A stretch of 64,000 nucleotides of DNA from CAWKEY01 sp963848675. Its GTDB lineage: Bacteria; Pseudomonadota; Gammaproteobacteria; Methylococcales; Methylomonadaceae. The number at the start of each line of letters is the position of its first letter. Within the stretch, counting starts at the first letter, position 1. The translations under genes and the position numbers were made by a program. Location: NCBI GenBank assembly GCA_963848675.1, contig CAWKEY010000024.1, positions 262,456 to 326,455 on the forward strand, given 5' to 3'. Below are positions 1-9,178 of this stretch, piece after piece. The notes beneath the pieces were generated by a model, which saw only the letters and a program-made list of their open reading frames with translations, ran no database searches and was not told the DNA's origin.

Positions 1-2
1 CA

Positions 3-1016
3 TTAATCCTCATCCGGAATTTGCGCCCGGAATTCTTCCGACAGCAGCATTTGGCCACCCGTGCTGACCAGTTGCTCGCCGGGGCCAATGCCGCTACTGA
101 TGAAATAGCCGTCAGCCGTTTCCGAAAAATGTCCGATAGCGCGGCGGCTGAACTGGTCCTTACCGGTTTTAATGTAGACAAAAGCCTGATCCAGATGCCA
201 TATGAGTGCGGATTTTGGGATAATAATACCAGACAGATTCTGCTCCTGTTGAGCAATCCAGGCAGCGACCCGCATACCGGGCCTGATATGCGGGTCGCTG
301 GTTGTAAAGAAATAGCTTTCACCCTGTATGGCATTATCTGTTTGAGGAGCGACTGAAATGAGGCTGGCTTTAGCGGCTTTGGCGCGCGCGCCTGAGGCTT
401 CGATGTAAATGTCTTTGACATTGTTTTCTAAATGGGTATTGGCGGTTAAGGTGATGTTCAGCAAGGTCTGCCGACCGGATAAAAAATCTGCCAAGTTGTC
501 AGCATCGGGGGATAGCGCCCACTCGGTCAGCACTTTGCCCCAGGTGATGAGTGCTTCATCGTAAATGGCTTTGGTGCGAAAATGCGTACCTTCAAGCTGA
601 GCTTTATCGGTTTGCCATTGCGCCTGCTGATTTTGCAGGCTGCGTTTTGATACGATGTCATGACTGTACAGGGTCTGCTGGCGTTTGACGTTTTGCTTGG
701 CCAGATTGAATTTTGCCGACGCGCTTTGCTGTTCGCTCAAGCTGGCCAGATACTGCTGACGCAGGGAGAGCAATGGTTGTATATTGAGCGCTTTACCAGA
801 AGCGGTAAATTCAGGATGATAAGAGACTGGCTCAAGCGTCAGGACTTGCAGGCCTGATGCTTGCTGAGCGGCCTCATTAAGAAAAACAGCCGCCTGGCTG
901 GCTGTGTGTTGAACATCCGCATTGGGCTGGTCGTCATCATCGGCAAAGCTGGCCGATAGTGAAAAAAGACTTAAAGCAATCAGCAATGAGAACTTAAGTT
1001 TGGCAGGGAACAGCAT
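3..1016 (-). CDS. RND/HlyD-type efflux periplasmic adaptor
   Basis: A 337-residue secreted protein. An N-terminal signal peptide (hydrophobic residues about 8-24, cleavage near SFA-DD) leads into an acidic stretch and then a helical hairpin rich in Gln/Ala/Lys (about 85-160). A beta-rich C-terminal half contains an IRPGMRVAAWI motif of the kind seen before the membrane-proximal domain of CusB/MexA-like adaptors. It should link an inner-membrane RND pump to an outer-membrane channel. The TAA stop overlaps an ATG on the same strand at bases 3-1 (TAATG), so a translationally coupled gene, presumably the RND permease, lies just outside the window. The substrate is not readable. The protein is short for the family and the hairpin is modest, so a metal-type (Cus/Czc) adaptor is possible but unproven. 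Confidence 0.75.
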   Translation of the reverse strand: MLFPAKLKFSLLIALSLFSLSASFADDDDQPNADVQHTASQAAVFLNEAAQQASGLQVLTLEPVSYHPEFTASGKALNIQPLLSLRQQYLASLSEQQSASAKFNLAKQNVKRQQTLYSHDIVSKRSLQNQQAQWQTDKAQLEGTHFRTKAIYDEALITWGKVLTEWALSPDADNLADFLSGRQTLLNITLTANTHLENNVKDIYIEASGARAKAAKASLISVAPQTDNAIQGESYFFTTSDPHIRPGMRVAAWIAQQEQNLSGIIIPKSALIWHLDQAFVYIKTGKDQFSRRAIGHFSETADGYFISSGIGPGEQLVSTGGQMLLSEEFRAQIPDED

Positions 1017-1165
1017 GGTTTGGATGAGCCTTATAGTGATGGCCCTGAATTATAAGGCTTGCCCCGCGGCGAAATGAATTTTTTTGTTGTTTTTAAAAAA
1101 TAGCGCGTTATCCTTGAAAACAGCAAAAAACAGACTGATCCAATAATTTTTTTTGAGAGACAAGC

Positions 1166-1549
1166 ATGAGCGATTTGCCGGATGATTTAAAGTATGCCCA
1201 AACCCATGAATGGGCCAAATTGGAAGAGAGTAATGTGGTGCGCGTGGGCATTACCGATTTTGCCCAGGAAGAGTTGGGAGATCTGGTTTTTGTCGAATTG
1301 CCAGAACTGGGGCGCAAGGTAAGCGCCGGTGAAGCGTGTGCCGTGGTGGAATCGGTTAAAACCGCCTCAGACTTGTTTAGCCCGGTGGCCGGTGAGGTTG
1401 TCGCCGTTAATGCCGCCCTTCAGGATGCGCCGGAGCAGGTTAACGATGATGCTTACGGGGCATGGTTATTCTGTATTAAAGCCGACGATTTGTCTGGGCT
1501 GGATCAGTTGATGAATGCGGATGCGTATCGACGCATGATTGAGCAATAG
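1166..1549 (+). CDS. gcvH: Glycine cleavage system H protein
   Basis: A 127-residue lipoyl carrier protein of the glycine cleavage complex. It shuttles the aminomethyl group between the P, T and L proteins. The lipoylated lysine is Lys65 in the motif VVESVKTAS, and the N-terminal KYAQTHEWAK and the G-D-L-V-F-V-E-L-P segment are diagnostic. Length matches the family (about 125-130). GAGAGAC stands 4 nt before the ATG as ribosome binding site. The gene is isolated from gcvT and gcvP here, transcribed divergently from the efflux adaptor. An isolated gcvH can also serve in lipoate relay. I see no glycine riboswitch pattern in the 149-nt upstream gap. Confidence 0.96.
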   Translation: MSDLPDDLKYAQTHEWAKLEESNVVRVGITDFAQEELGDLVFVELPELGRKVSAGEACAVVESVKTASDLFSPVAGEVVAVNAALQDAPEQVNDDAYGAWLFCIKADDLSGLDQLMNADAYRRMIEQ

Positions 1550-1712
1550 TAATAGGTGCAAGGCGAAAGGTACATAGTGCAAAAGGCGCTTGCGCAGGGA
1601 ATCTTCAGCTAATCCGGCAGAACCAGAGTCTGCCCGAGCGATTCTTTTAGAATCAGTTGAGGTTCCTTGCGCTTTTTAGGTCTTTTTTCATAACGGATAA
1701 TTTTAATAAACA

Positions 1713-2072
1713 ATGGCAAATCAAAATGCAAAAGGCTTAAAGCGCCTGATTAATGCGTGCCGGTTTTCGGCCGCCGGTTTTAAAGCAACCTGGCAACATG
1801 AAGAAGCATTCAGGCAGGAAGTTCTGCTGTTTATGGTCAGTACACCGCTGGCCATTTGGCTGGGCGGAACAGCGATTGAAAAAATTCTGCTGATCGGCAG
1901 CATCGTGCTGGTGCTGCTGGTTGAATTATTAAACTCGGCAGTTGAAGCAGTAGTTGATAGAGTCGGCTTTGAACATCACGAATTATCCGGTAGAGCCAAA
2001 GATATTGGGTCGGCAGCGGTCATGCTGTCACTGATTTGGGCGGCGGTAACCTGGGCTTTAATTTTAATCTGA
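1713..2072 (+). CDS. dgkA: Diacylglycerol kinase (DgkA type)
   Basis: A 119-residue integral membrane kinase that phosphorylates diacylglycerol to phosphatidic acid and recycles lipid released by membrane-derived glucan synthesis. It shows the expected amphipathic N-terminus (RLINACRFSAAGF), three membrane helices (about 37-53, 57-75 and 97-118), and the family signature EllNSAvEavvDR at 71-83 followed by K90-D91. Length is typical. The next gene begins 9 nt downstream and probably shares its transcript. The 163-nt gap upstream, after gcvH, holds nothing I recognise. Confidence 0.95.
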   Translation: MANQNAKGLKRLINACRFSAAGFKATWQHEEAFRQEVLLFMVSTPLAIWLGGTAIEKILLIGSIVLVLLVELLNSAVEAVVDRVGFEHHELSGRAKDIGSAAVMLSLIWAAVTWALILI

Positions 2073-2081
2073 GGAAAATAA

Positions 2082-3812
2082 ATGAGTGCGTTGATCTGTG
2101 GTTCCATGGCTTACGATACCATCATGGTGTTTCATGATAAGTTCAAAAATCATATCTTGCCGGAAAAAGTTCATATTCTGAATGTATCCTTTCTGGTTCC
2201 TGTGATGCGCCGCGAATACGGCGGGTGTGCCGGTAATATTGCCTATAACCTGAAGATGCTTGGCGAAGAGCCCTTGATCATGGCGGCGGTGGGTCATGAT
2301 TTTGAACCTTATATGCAATGGCTGAGCCAGAACGGGCTGTCCAGCGAGTTTATTCGCATACTCGATAATAACTACACGGGGCAGGCTTATATCACCACCG
2401 ATGAAGACGACAACCAGATTACAGCCTTTCATCCAGGGGCCATGAATTCGTCGCATTTAAACTCGGTGCCGACGGATCGCAGCATTCAGGTTGGCATAGT
2501 TGCACCGGATGGCAAGGACGGCATGCAACTGCACGCCGAGCAGTTCGCCGAACTGGGCATACCGTTTATTTTCGATCCGGGCCAGGGCATGCCGATGTTT
2601 AATGGCGCCGAACTGCTTAGATTTCTTGAGCTGGCCACCTGGGTAACGCTAAATGACTATGAATCCGAGCTCATGCAGGAGCGTACCGGCCTCTCACTTG
2701 AGCAAATGGCCGAACGTGTTGAGGCCCTGGTCATTACCCTGGGCGGTAGCGGCTCAAAAATTTATACGCAGGGCGAATGCATTCATATCCCGGCGGCCAA
2801 GCCCAAAGCCTTGCTCGATCCGACTGGCTGCGGCGATGCCTATCGTGCCGGACTTTTATATGGCCTGATGAATGATCTGGACTGGGCTATCACCGGCCGC
2901 ATAGCGTCGTTGATGGGCGCCATTAAAATTGAACATCATGGCACCCAGAATCATTTCTTTGAACTCGATGTTTTCAAACAACGCTATCGCGAGAACTTTC
3001 GGTTCGTCATTTTAATGCTGAAAAATACCCAAAACCTCCTGGATATTATGGCGAAATTGCGCCACCCTGAAAAAGGCTGCGCCTGGGATGTACAGCAGGA
3101 TTTTTACAGTCTTATTCCGTACACGATTGAAGAAGCCTATGAAGTCGCCGATGCCATCGAACGCAATGATCTGGAGGATTTGCGCGCCGAACTGGGTGAT
3201 CTCTTGTTGCAGGTGGTTTTTCATTGCCGCATAGCCGAAGAACGCGGGCTGTTCAATTTTGAGCAAGTCGCCGGAAGTATCAGTGAAAAACTCGTGCGCA
3301 GGCATCCGCATGTTTTTGCCGATGCCATCTTTAACAGCGACGCAGAGCGCAAGCAGGCCTGGGAGCAGGCCAAAGCCCTGGAGCGCCAGGGCAAAGCCAG
3401 ATCGGCAGAGCCGGATAGCGTGTTATCCGGCGTTGCCATTAACCTTCCGGCCCTGGTGCAGTGTGAAAAAATACAAAACCGCGCCGCCAGCCACGGCTTT
3501 GACTGGCCCGAGGTGTTGCCGGTTTTTGATAAAGTCATGGAAGAGTTGGAGGAGGTCAAAGAAGCCTGGCAATCGGGCGATCAGGCGCATGTTCAGGAAG
3601 AAGTCGGTGATCTGTTGCTGGTTGCGGTCAACCTGGCGAGGCATTTAAAAGTCAATCCCGAGATTGCATTGAGAGAAAGCACGAAGAAATTCTCCAAACG
3701 CTTTAACTATATCGAGCAACAGGTTGAGGCCTCCGGACGGAATTTAAGAGACTGCGAACTGGCCGAGCTTGATGCGTTTTGGCATCAGGCCAAAGTGGCG
3801 CTAAAGGAATAA
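2082..3812 (+). CDS. mazG: PfkB-family sugar/nucleoside kinase fused to MazG pyrophosphohydrolase
   Basis: One uninterrupted 576-codon frame carries two proteins. Residues 1-311 are a PfkB/ribokinase-fold kinase like the adenosine/carbohydrate kinases of gammaproteobacteria: glycine motif YGGCAGNIAYNL near 47 and the anion-hole/catalytic motif DPTGCGDAYRAG near 247. Residues 312-576 are a full MazG with two tandem domains carrying the EExxE metal-binding helices (EEAYEVAD and EELEEVKEAW) and downstream ExxD motifs. MazG hydrolyses NTPs to NMP and pyrophosphate. Codon 312 is an ATG (3015-3017), which is where free MazG normally starts, and it overlaps an out-of-frame TAA (TAATG at 3013-3017). 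That suggests two formerly coupled genes joined by a one-base shift, either real or an assembly error. SD GAGGAAA precedes the first ATG. The domain assignments are solid; the fusion is not. Confidence 0.88.
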   Translation: MSALICGSMAYDTIMVFHDKFKNHILPEKVHILNVSFLVPVMRREYGGCAGNIAYNLKMLGEEPLIMAAVGHDFEPYMQWLSQNGLSSEFIRILDNNYTGQAYITTDEDDNQITAFHPGAMNSSHLNSVPTDRSIQVGIVAPDGKDGMQLHAEQFAELGIPFIFDPGQGMPMFNGAELLRFLELATWVTLNDYESELMQERTGLSLEQMAERVEALVITLGGSGSKIYTQGECIHIPAAKPKALLDPTGCGDAYRAGLLYGLMNDLDWAITGRIASLMGAIKIEHHGTQNHFFELDVFKQRYRENFRFVILMLKNTQNLLDIMAKLRHPEKGCAWDVQQDFYSLIPYTIEEAYEVADAIERNDLEDLRAELGDLLLQVVFHCRIAEERGLFNFEQVAGSISEKLVRRHPHVFADAIFNSDAERKQAWEQAKALERQGKARSAEPDSVLSGVAINLPALVQCEKIQNRAASHGFDWPEVLPVFDKVMEELEEVKEAWQSGDQAHVQEEVGDLLLVAVNLARHLKVNPEIALRESTKKFSKRFNYIEQQVEASGRNLRDCELAELDAFWHQAKVALKE

Positions 3813-3863
3813 CGGCCTAATAAAAAGCCAAAGTATTAGCCGAAATAGTTGAAAAAAGCCGTT

Positions 3864-4469
3864 TCAGTCCGCAAACACTTCCTGTAAATCAATTTGTAAA
3901 TCCGGAAATAAATACGGCGTGGCCATGTCTTCACCGGAATGCATTTTGAATAGCTGGTATTTGTCCAGTTCATCGTCCAGAACAAATTGATAAACGGCTT
4001 GTTCGTAAGGGTAAACCAGCCAGTATTCCTTGACGCCACTTTCCTGGTACAGCTCATATTTGATTTGCATTTCCTTTTTGGAATTGCCTTGCGAGAGGAT
4101 TTCGATTATCCAGTCCGGTGCGCCCAGGCAACCGTTAGTGTCGAGTTTGTTGGTATCATAAATCACGCATAGATCCGGCTGCACCACCGTATAAATATCT
4201 TTATTGGCTTGTATGGACTTGTGGCGATTATAAAGGCGCACATCAAACGGGGCAGCAAAAGCGCGGCAGGGTTTGTGTCTGAAATATTGGAAGCAAAGTC
4301 CGCTCAATTGCCAGGAAATACTTTGATGTTTCAGCGTGGGTGCCGGACTCATCAGCGAAATTTTGCCTTTGATCAGCTCAATGGTTTTATCGAGTTGCCA
4401 GGTCAGGTAATCGGCATAGCTATAAGTGGCATTGAAATCCAGTTGCGAAAGCTGTGTGATTTTGCTCAT
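3864..4469 (-). CDS. Uma2 family endonuclease (DUF820)
   Basis: A 201-residue protein of the Uma2/DUF820 family, with a PD-(D/E)XK nuclease fold. Visible family features are the N-terminal SYADYLTWQLD helix, the IELIKGKISLMSPAP strand pair, the central VVQPDLCVIYD strand carrying the metal-binding Asp, and IIEILSQGNSKKEMQIKYELY, which supplies the E-x-K catalytic pair and the following helix. The C-terminus has a GVKEYWLVYP motif. The family is very abundant in cyanobacteria and methanotrophs and often sits alone in accessory positions, as here; its physiological role is not established. Base use resembles the neighbours. Confidence 0.88.
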   Translation of the reverse strand: MSKITQLSQLDFNATYSYADYLTWQLDKTIELIKGKISLMSPAPTLKHQSISWQLSGLCFQYFRHKPCRAFAAPFDVRLYNRHKSIQANKDIYTVVQPDLCVIYDTNKLDTNGCLGAPDWIIEILSQGNSKKEMQIKYELYQESGVKEYWLVYPYEQAVYQFVLDDELDKYQLFKMHSGEDMATPYLFPDLQIDLQEVFAD

Positions 4470-4523
4470 GATTGACCTCTTGATTGCGCAGGCGATTGAA
4501 GCACTAAATGTTACGCCGCTGTA

Positions 4524-5075
4524 TTATTCCCGCACCGGACGTTTATCCAGTTTTCGCTGCAGAGTACGCCGGTGCATGTTGAGGGCGCGCGCGGCGGCGG
4601 AGATGTTGCCGTCGTGTTGCATCAGCACTTTTTGTAAATGCTCCCATTCCAGGCGTTTAACGGAGAGCGGGTTTTCGCTAATCGATACTGACGAATCACC
4701 CTCGTTTTTATGCAGTGCATTGACAATTTCATCGGCATTGGCCGGTTTGGTTAAATAATGGATGGCGCCCAGTTTGATGGCTTCAACCGCCGTGGCAATG
4801 CTGGCAAAGCCGGTCAGCATGACGATCTGAGTATTGTCATCAAGTGAAATCAGCTTTTTTACCAGCTCCAGGCCGGACTCAAGGCCGATGCGCAAATCGA
4901 TGACGGCGTATTCGGGATCATAACGTTCTGCGAAGGCTATGCCGTCTTTGACATTGTGGGCGACCAGTACTTCATGATTTCTTTTTTCCAGGGCCGTCTT
5001 TAAGACACTGCAAAAAGTCTGATCATCATCCACGAGCAACAGTCGCGGTTTATCCATATCCTGGGTGGCCATCAT
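4524..5075 (-). CDS. regA: Response regulator of the RegA/PrrA/ActR family
   Basis: A 183-residue response regulator. The receiver domain (about 9-125) has the acidic pocket DDD at 16-18, phosphoacceptor Asp60 in VIDLR, Thr in MLTGFAS and Lys in LTKPA. A short linker leads to a Fis-type helix-turn-helix at the C-terminus (NISAAARALNMHRRTLQRKL), the hallmark of RegA/PrrA/ActR global redox regulators. The start lies inside the 3' end of the sensor kinase gene (26-nt overlap), so the two are translationally coupled. The expected role is to switch transcription according to respiratory redox state. A second in-frame Met at codon 7 is an alternative start. Confidence 0.92.
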   Translation of the reverse strand: MMATQDMDKPRLLLVDDDQTFCSVLKTALEKRNHEVLVAHNVKDGIAFAERYDPEYAVIDLRIGLESGLELVKKLISLDDNTQIVMLTGFASIATAVEAIKLGAIHYLTKPANADEIVNALHKNEGDSSVSISENPLSVKRLEWEHLQKVLMQHDGNISAAARALNMHRRTLQRKLDKRPVRE

Positions 5076-6435
5076 AACTACTCTCTGTATGCAAAAGGGG
5101 CAGCATTATTTCGACGCTGGCGCCGCCTGAATCGATGTTAGCAAATTTTATTGTACCGCCTAAGCGTTTAATCGTGGAAGAGGTCAAAAATAGACCGACG
5201 CCCAAACCCTGTTTTTTGCTCAGTACCGGCTGTTTACCGGCAAATTCAGCTATTTCAGCCGGGAAACCAGGACCGTAATCACGAATTCTGAAGATGGCTT
5301 GCTCCAAGTCCCAGGAGGCGTGAAACTCAATACCTTTTTCAGACGGTGTTGCTTCGGCAGCATTATTTAAGATGTTAATGATGGAGTGAGTGAGCGTACG
5401 TTCGGCAATAATTTTGGCTTCGGCCGCTACGCAGGGATTGATAAAAAAACACAGTTTTGCGCCCGGTTTATGCGTTCGCCATTGGTTGATTACGTCATCG
5501 ATATACTCCGTCAGCAGCATGACGCGTCCTGATTCGGCGCGCATTTCACCGGCAGAAGCCGACATCACCGACAGCGCCTGTTTACAGCGGTCAATCTGCT
5601 GCTGCATGAGCAGCATTTTTTCATGCAGATCGGGAAAACGATGAATCGGGTATTCCTGTTCCAGCTCATGAGCCACAATGGCCATAGTGCCCAGTGGCGT
5701 ACCCATATCATGAGCCGCACTGGCAGCCAAGGTGCCCAGTGCCACAACACGCTCGTCGCGCAAGGCGCTTTCCCTGGCTTCTGCCAGGGTCCGTTCCTGA
5801 ACTCTGAGCGTTTTGGCCAATTCAACGACAAAGAAGGCAACCAGGCCGGCACTGAATACAAAGCCAAACCACATGCCGAACATGTGCAGACTGAAATAAT
5901 GTTTGTCGCTCATGGCGTGCGCCTGTTGCAGCATTTCAGCTTGCATCATTCTGGAATGCAGCGTTTCCGGATTGGGCATGTGCGGTTCTATGGACGGCAA
6001 GGGGATGTTATAGGCAATCAATATCGTGTACATGGAGGTCGTTAAAATGACCATGTACCAGACGTAAGACTGGGGCAGCATGATGGCGGTAATAATCAGT
6101 GGCAGCAGAAATACCCAGGTGATAGGGTTTGAGGCGCCGCCGGTCAGATACAGCAAGGAGGCTATGGCAAAAACATCGATGGTCAATTGGGAGAAGATTT
6201 CCAGTTCAGTGACCGGGTCTTCTGTTTTCATGCGCATCCAGGTGTAAAGATTTACGACGCCAATGGATAGCATAACCAGCCAAAGCTGCTCCTGCGGTAA
6301 GCGAATATTAAGTCCGTAAACAGACAAGAAAATCAGTATCGCCTCGCTGGTCATCATCAGATTTCTGAGGATAAATAGCCATTTCAGGTTTTGCCTGGCC
6401 GAAAGCTCTGATTTGGGTGAAACGTGTGAAAGCAT
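5050..6435 (-). CDS. regB: Redox-sensing histidine kinase, RegB/PrrB type
   Basis: A 461-residue membrane sensor kinase. Six hydrophobic segments fill residues about 20-205. The loop motif GGASNPI (99-105) corresponds to the GGxxNPF quinone-binding motif described for RegB. The H-box is AAHDMGTPLGT with His242. Cys284 in QIDRCKQAL corresponds by position to the redox-active cysteine of RegB. N-box, G1 (RDYGPGF) and G2 (GLGVGLFL) are present in the C-terminal ATPase domain. Both signal-input features are therefore conserved, apart from Ile for Phe in the quinone motif. It is first in a two-gene operon with the response regulator. Confidence 0.92.
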   Translation of the reverse strand: MLSHVSPKSELSARQNLKWLFILRNLMMTSEAILIFLSVYGLNIRLPQEQLWLVMLSIGVVNLYTWMRMKTEDPVTELEIFSQLTIDVFAIASLLYLTGGASNPITWVFLLPLIITAIMLPQSYVWYMVILTTSMYTILIAYNIPLPSIEPHMPNPETLHSRMMQAEMLQQAHAMSDKHYFSLHMFGMWFGFVFSAGLVAFFVVELAKTLRVQERTLAEARESALRDERVVALGTLAASAAHDMGTPLGTMAIVAHELEQEYPIHRFPDLHEKMLLMQQQIDRCKQALSVMSASAGEMRAESGRVMLLTEYIDDVINQWRTHKPGAKLCFFINPCVAAEAKIIAERTLTHSIINILNNAAEATPSEKGIEFHASWDLEQAIFRIRDYGPGFPAEIAEFAGKQPVLSKKQGLGVGLFLTSSTIKRLGGTIKFANIDSGGASVEIMLPLLHTESSYDGHPGYG

Positions 6436-6669
6436 GACTTCAAAATAGGCAGAGGTTATAAGTTAATTGATCATCCAAAATATTCACTATCCGGCTTACG
6501 CGCCATCCGCGGGTGGTTGTCATTCCTGGTGCTATCAAAACCGGAAAAGCGATAGTCATTATTCCGGAAATGAAACAGGGAGACTGCAAGAACCGCGTAC
6601 AATTCAAAGAACTGTAAAGATAACAGGCCGGGCCGGCATGACAAAAACAACTATCCTTGGCGATGTGGC

Positions 6670-9057
6670 TTAAGCCCCTTCCTCTTTGTCGTCATCAGGC
6701 GACATATCGGAAATTTCTTTCAACCGCGAGATGGCGATAAAGTTAATGCTGTTTTCCGGATAATTGCCTTCAAAATCTACCGTGCCGGCCATGTGTCCGG
6801 TTAATAATTCCAGGGTTTCATTGACACTGGATACAGCATAGACTGCAAACAAGCCTTGCCTGACGGCATCAACCACGTCTTTATTGAGCATCAGGTTACG
6901 TTTGTTGGCCACCGGGATAATGGCCGCGTGCTGGCCATTCAGGCCACGGGCCTGGCACAGCCGGAAGAAGCCTTCTATTTTCTCGTTAATCCCGCCTACC
7001 GCCTGTACCTCGCCATATTGATTGATGGAACCGGTCACGGCAAAGCCTTGTTTGATGGGGGCTCGGGTGAGCGCAGAAATCAAACAACATAGCTCTGCCA
7101 GGGAGGCACTGTCGCCGTCGATATAACCATAGGATTGTTCGATGGCAATGCTGGCGGAGATGGCTAGGGGGAATTGCTGGGCGTAAGAATGGCCCAGATA
7201 ACCGGTCAGGATCATCACGCCTTTGGAGTGTATGGACTGCCCCAGTTCCGCTTCGCGTTCAATGTCGACAATGCCCCGGGAGCCCGGAGAAACCGTGGTG
7301 GTAATACGCGCGGGCGCGCCGAAGCTGCTGCCGCCCACTTCCAGTACCGTCAAACCATTGATTTTACCGATTGCGGCGCCTTCGGTATCGATCAGAATGG
7401 TGCCTTCGAGCATTTCCTCAAGAATATTCTGGGACATTCGGCTGTTGCGCTGCTCTCTGGCAGCCAAGGCCTGCTCGATATGCAAGCGCTCAATCTGAGT
7501 GTGACCGGCTTTATGACAAAACAGATTGGCTTCGCCGATAATTTCCAGCGAATCATTGATGCGCGCAGAAAAATGCTGCTGATTTTCAGAAAGCCGGCAA
7601 CTATGTTCAATCAAGCCTTCGATAGCTGTCCGGGTCAGCGGGTTTGCGCCGGAATCTTTGGCCTGTTTACTCATCAGGGTTGCAAACTGCTGCATGGACT
7701 CAAGGTTGCGCGGAATGTAACTGTCAAAATCAGCCAGAATCCTGAACATTTCGTTAAATTCGCTGTCCAGTTCCTCCAGCACATAGTAAATGTCCCGGGG
7801 GCCGAGCAGAATCACTTTGACATTGAGCGGAATGACTTCAGGTTTTAAAGTGATGGTATTGATGCCGAGTTCTGAATACGGTGACTCGATTTCAATGCGG
7901 CCGGCTTTCAAGGCGCGCTTGACGCCTTCCCAGACAAACGGATAGGTCAGCAGTTTTTCCGCATCCAGAATAAGGTAGCCTCCATTGGCTTTGTGCAGGG
8001 AGCCTGCGCAAATACGCCGGTAATTGGTGACCAAGGCGCCCTGATCGCTAATGTATTCAATACGGCCAAACAGGTTCTGGTAAATCGGATGCGGTTCGTA
8101 AATCACCGGTGCGCCGATGTCCTGTTTGTGATCGACCAGAATATTGGGCGCGTACTGTTCGGTCAGCAGTGAGCGTTTGAGCGCATTCTCGTTGGGTTCC
8201 AGCGTTCGGCCGGGCATCAAATAATCAACAATGGTGCTGTTGAGATTTTTTTTGATGGCCGATAAGAAGGTGATGGCATCATCGATATTCTGATACTTTT
8301 CATCCAGCGCTGAAAAGAGCGGATCAATCGCCTGATTGATGGTGTCGTTATCGAGCTGGCGGATTTTTTCAACCATCAGACGCCGCCATTGCGGCAGTTC
8401 CAGCAGCACATCGCCCAGATATTCTTCCAGTTCTTCAACGCGTTTATGAAAAGCTTCACGTTCCGGTTGCGGCAATTGCGTAAATTGATCTTCATCCAGG
8501 GATTTATTGTCGCGGATGGGTGAGAAACTGACCGAATCACTTTCCCTGAACAGGGCGATGTTCATCGATTGAGCTTTTTTGTCGACCAGATCAATGGCGC
8601 TGTTATAGCGCTGGTTAAAATGGCGCTCAATAGCGCTCTTTTTTTGTTGATAGCTGGGGCTTTCAAAGACTGCCGGAAACGTGGCCAGCAGGTTATCGAT
8701 CAGTTTTTCGATGTCTTTGCTGAGTACATGGCCTTGTCCGGGCGGGAGTTCGATGGCGATAGGCTCTCTGGGATTATCAAAATTATCGACATAGGCATAG
8801 GAAGGCGGTGCCGGTAAATGCTGCGCCTGTGCGTCCAAATGATTGGTAATCATAGACAGGCGGCCGGTGCCGGGGTCGCCCATTACAAATATGTTGTAGC
8901 CGGGATTTTGCATGGCCACACCAAACTCCAGTGCTGACTGGGCGCGGGGCTGGCCTAAAATGGTGGTTTGCACTCTGGGCGCTTCCGGTATTTCAAGATC
9001 AGTCAAATCGACTGTTAATCGCAAGGATTCATGGGGAAGCTTTAAGGAGTTAGACAT
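6670..9057 (-). CDS. Lon-like ATP-dependent protease (LonB/YcbZ group)
   Basis: A 795-residue protein from the chosen ATG at 9057; the frame is open 22 codons further upstream but the start at MSNSLKL fits the family better. N-terminal AAA-type module with a P-loop GDPGTGRLS (Arg in place of the usual Lys, common in this branch), a long helical insert (about 110-260), then the AAA core. The C-terminal peptidase domain has the Lon Ser-Lys dyad: Ser in IDGDSASLAELC and Lys in GGINEKIEGFF. It has no N-terminal substrate-binding domain like classical Lon and no transmembrane segment. It presumably degrades unfolded or regulatory proteins in the cytoplasm. It is a monocistronic neighbour of regB. 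Confidence 0.9.
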   Translation of the reverse strand: MSNSLKLPHESLRLTVDLTDLEIPEAPRVQTTILGQPRAQSALEFGVAMQNPGYNIFVMGDPGTGRLSMITNHLDAQAQHLPAPPSYAYVDNFDNPREPIAIELPPGQGHVLSKDIEKLIDNLLATFPAVFESPSYQQKKSAIERHFNQRYNSAIDLVDKKAQSMNIALFRESDSVSFSPIRDNKSLDEDQFTQLPQPEREAFHKRVEELEEYLGDVLLELPQWRRLMVEKIRQLDNDTINQAIDPLFSALDEKYQNIDDAITFLSAIKKNLNSTIVDYLMPGRTLEPNENALKRSLLTEQYAPNILVDHKQDIGAPVIYEPHPIYQNLFGRIEYISDQGALVTNYRRICAGSLHKANGGYLILDAEKLLTYPFVWEGVKRALKAGRIEIESPYSELGINTITLKPEVIPLNVKVILLGPRDIYYVLEELDSEFNEMFRILADFDSYIPRNLESMQQFATLMSKQAKDSGANPLTRTAIEGLIEHSCRLSENQQHFSARINDSLEIIGEANLFCHKAGHTQIERLHIEQALAAREQRNSRMSQNILEEMLEGTILIDTEGAAIGKINGLTVLEVGGSSFGAPARITTTVSPGSRGIVDIEREAELGQSIHSKGVMILTGYLGHSYAQQFPLAISASIAIEQSYGYIDGDSASLAELCCLISALTRAPIKQGFAVTGSINQYGEVQAVGGINEKIEGFFRLCQARGLNGQHAAIIPVANKRNLMLNKDVVDAVRQGLFAVYAVSSVNETLELLTGHMAGTVDFEGNYPENSINFIAISRLKEISDMSPDDDKEEGA

Positions 9058-9178
9058 GTAAACGCACGGTAACGGGTTGCTAAAAGAGGGCAATTCTAGC
9101 ATTGTTAACGGGCAATCCCGCAATCGAGCGGTGTTGTGCTTATTACCTGTCAGAACGGGCCTGCCCTATTGGTCTTGA

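Noticed and set aside
21..356. 111-codon frame opposite the efflux adaptor
   Set aside because: Antisense to a well-supported gene; composition is a mirror of it.
1017..1165. Possible glycine riboswitch before gcvH
   Set aside because: The 149-nt gap is A/T-rich and lacks the paired glycine aptamer motifs.
6467..6673. 68-codon plus-strand frame between regB and the Lon-like gene
   Set aside because: Irregular composition, no ribosome binding site, ends inside the Lon-like gene, no recognisable family.
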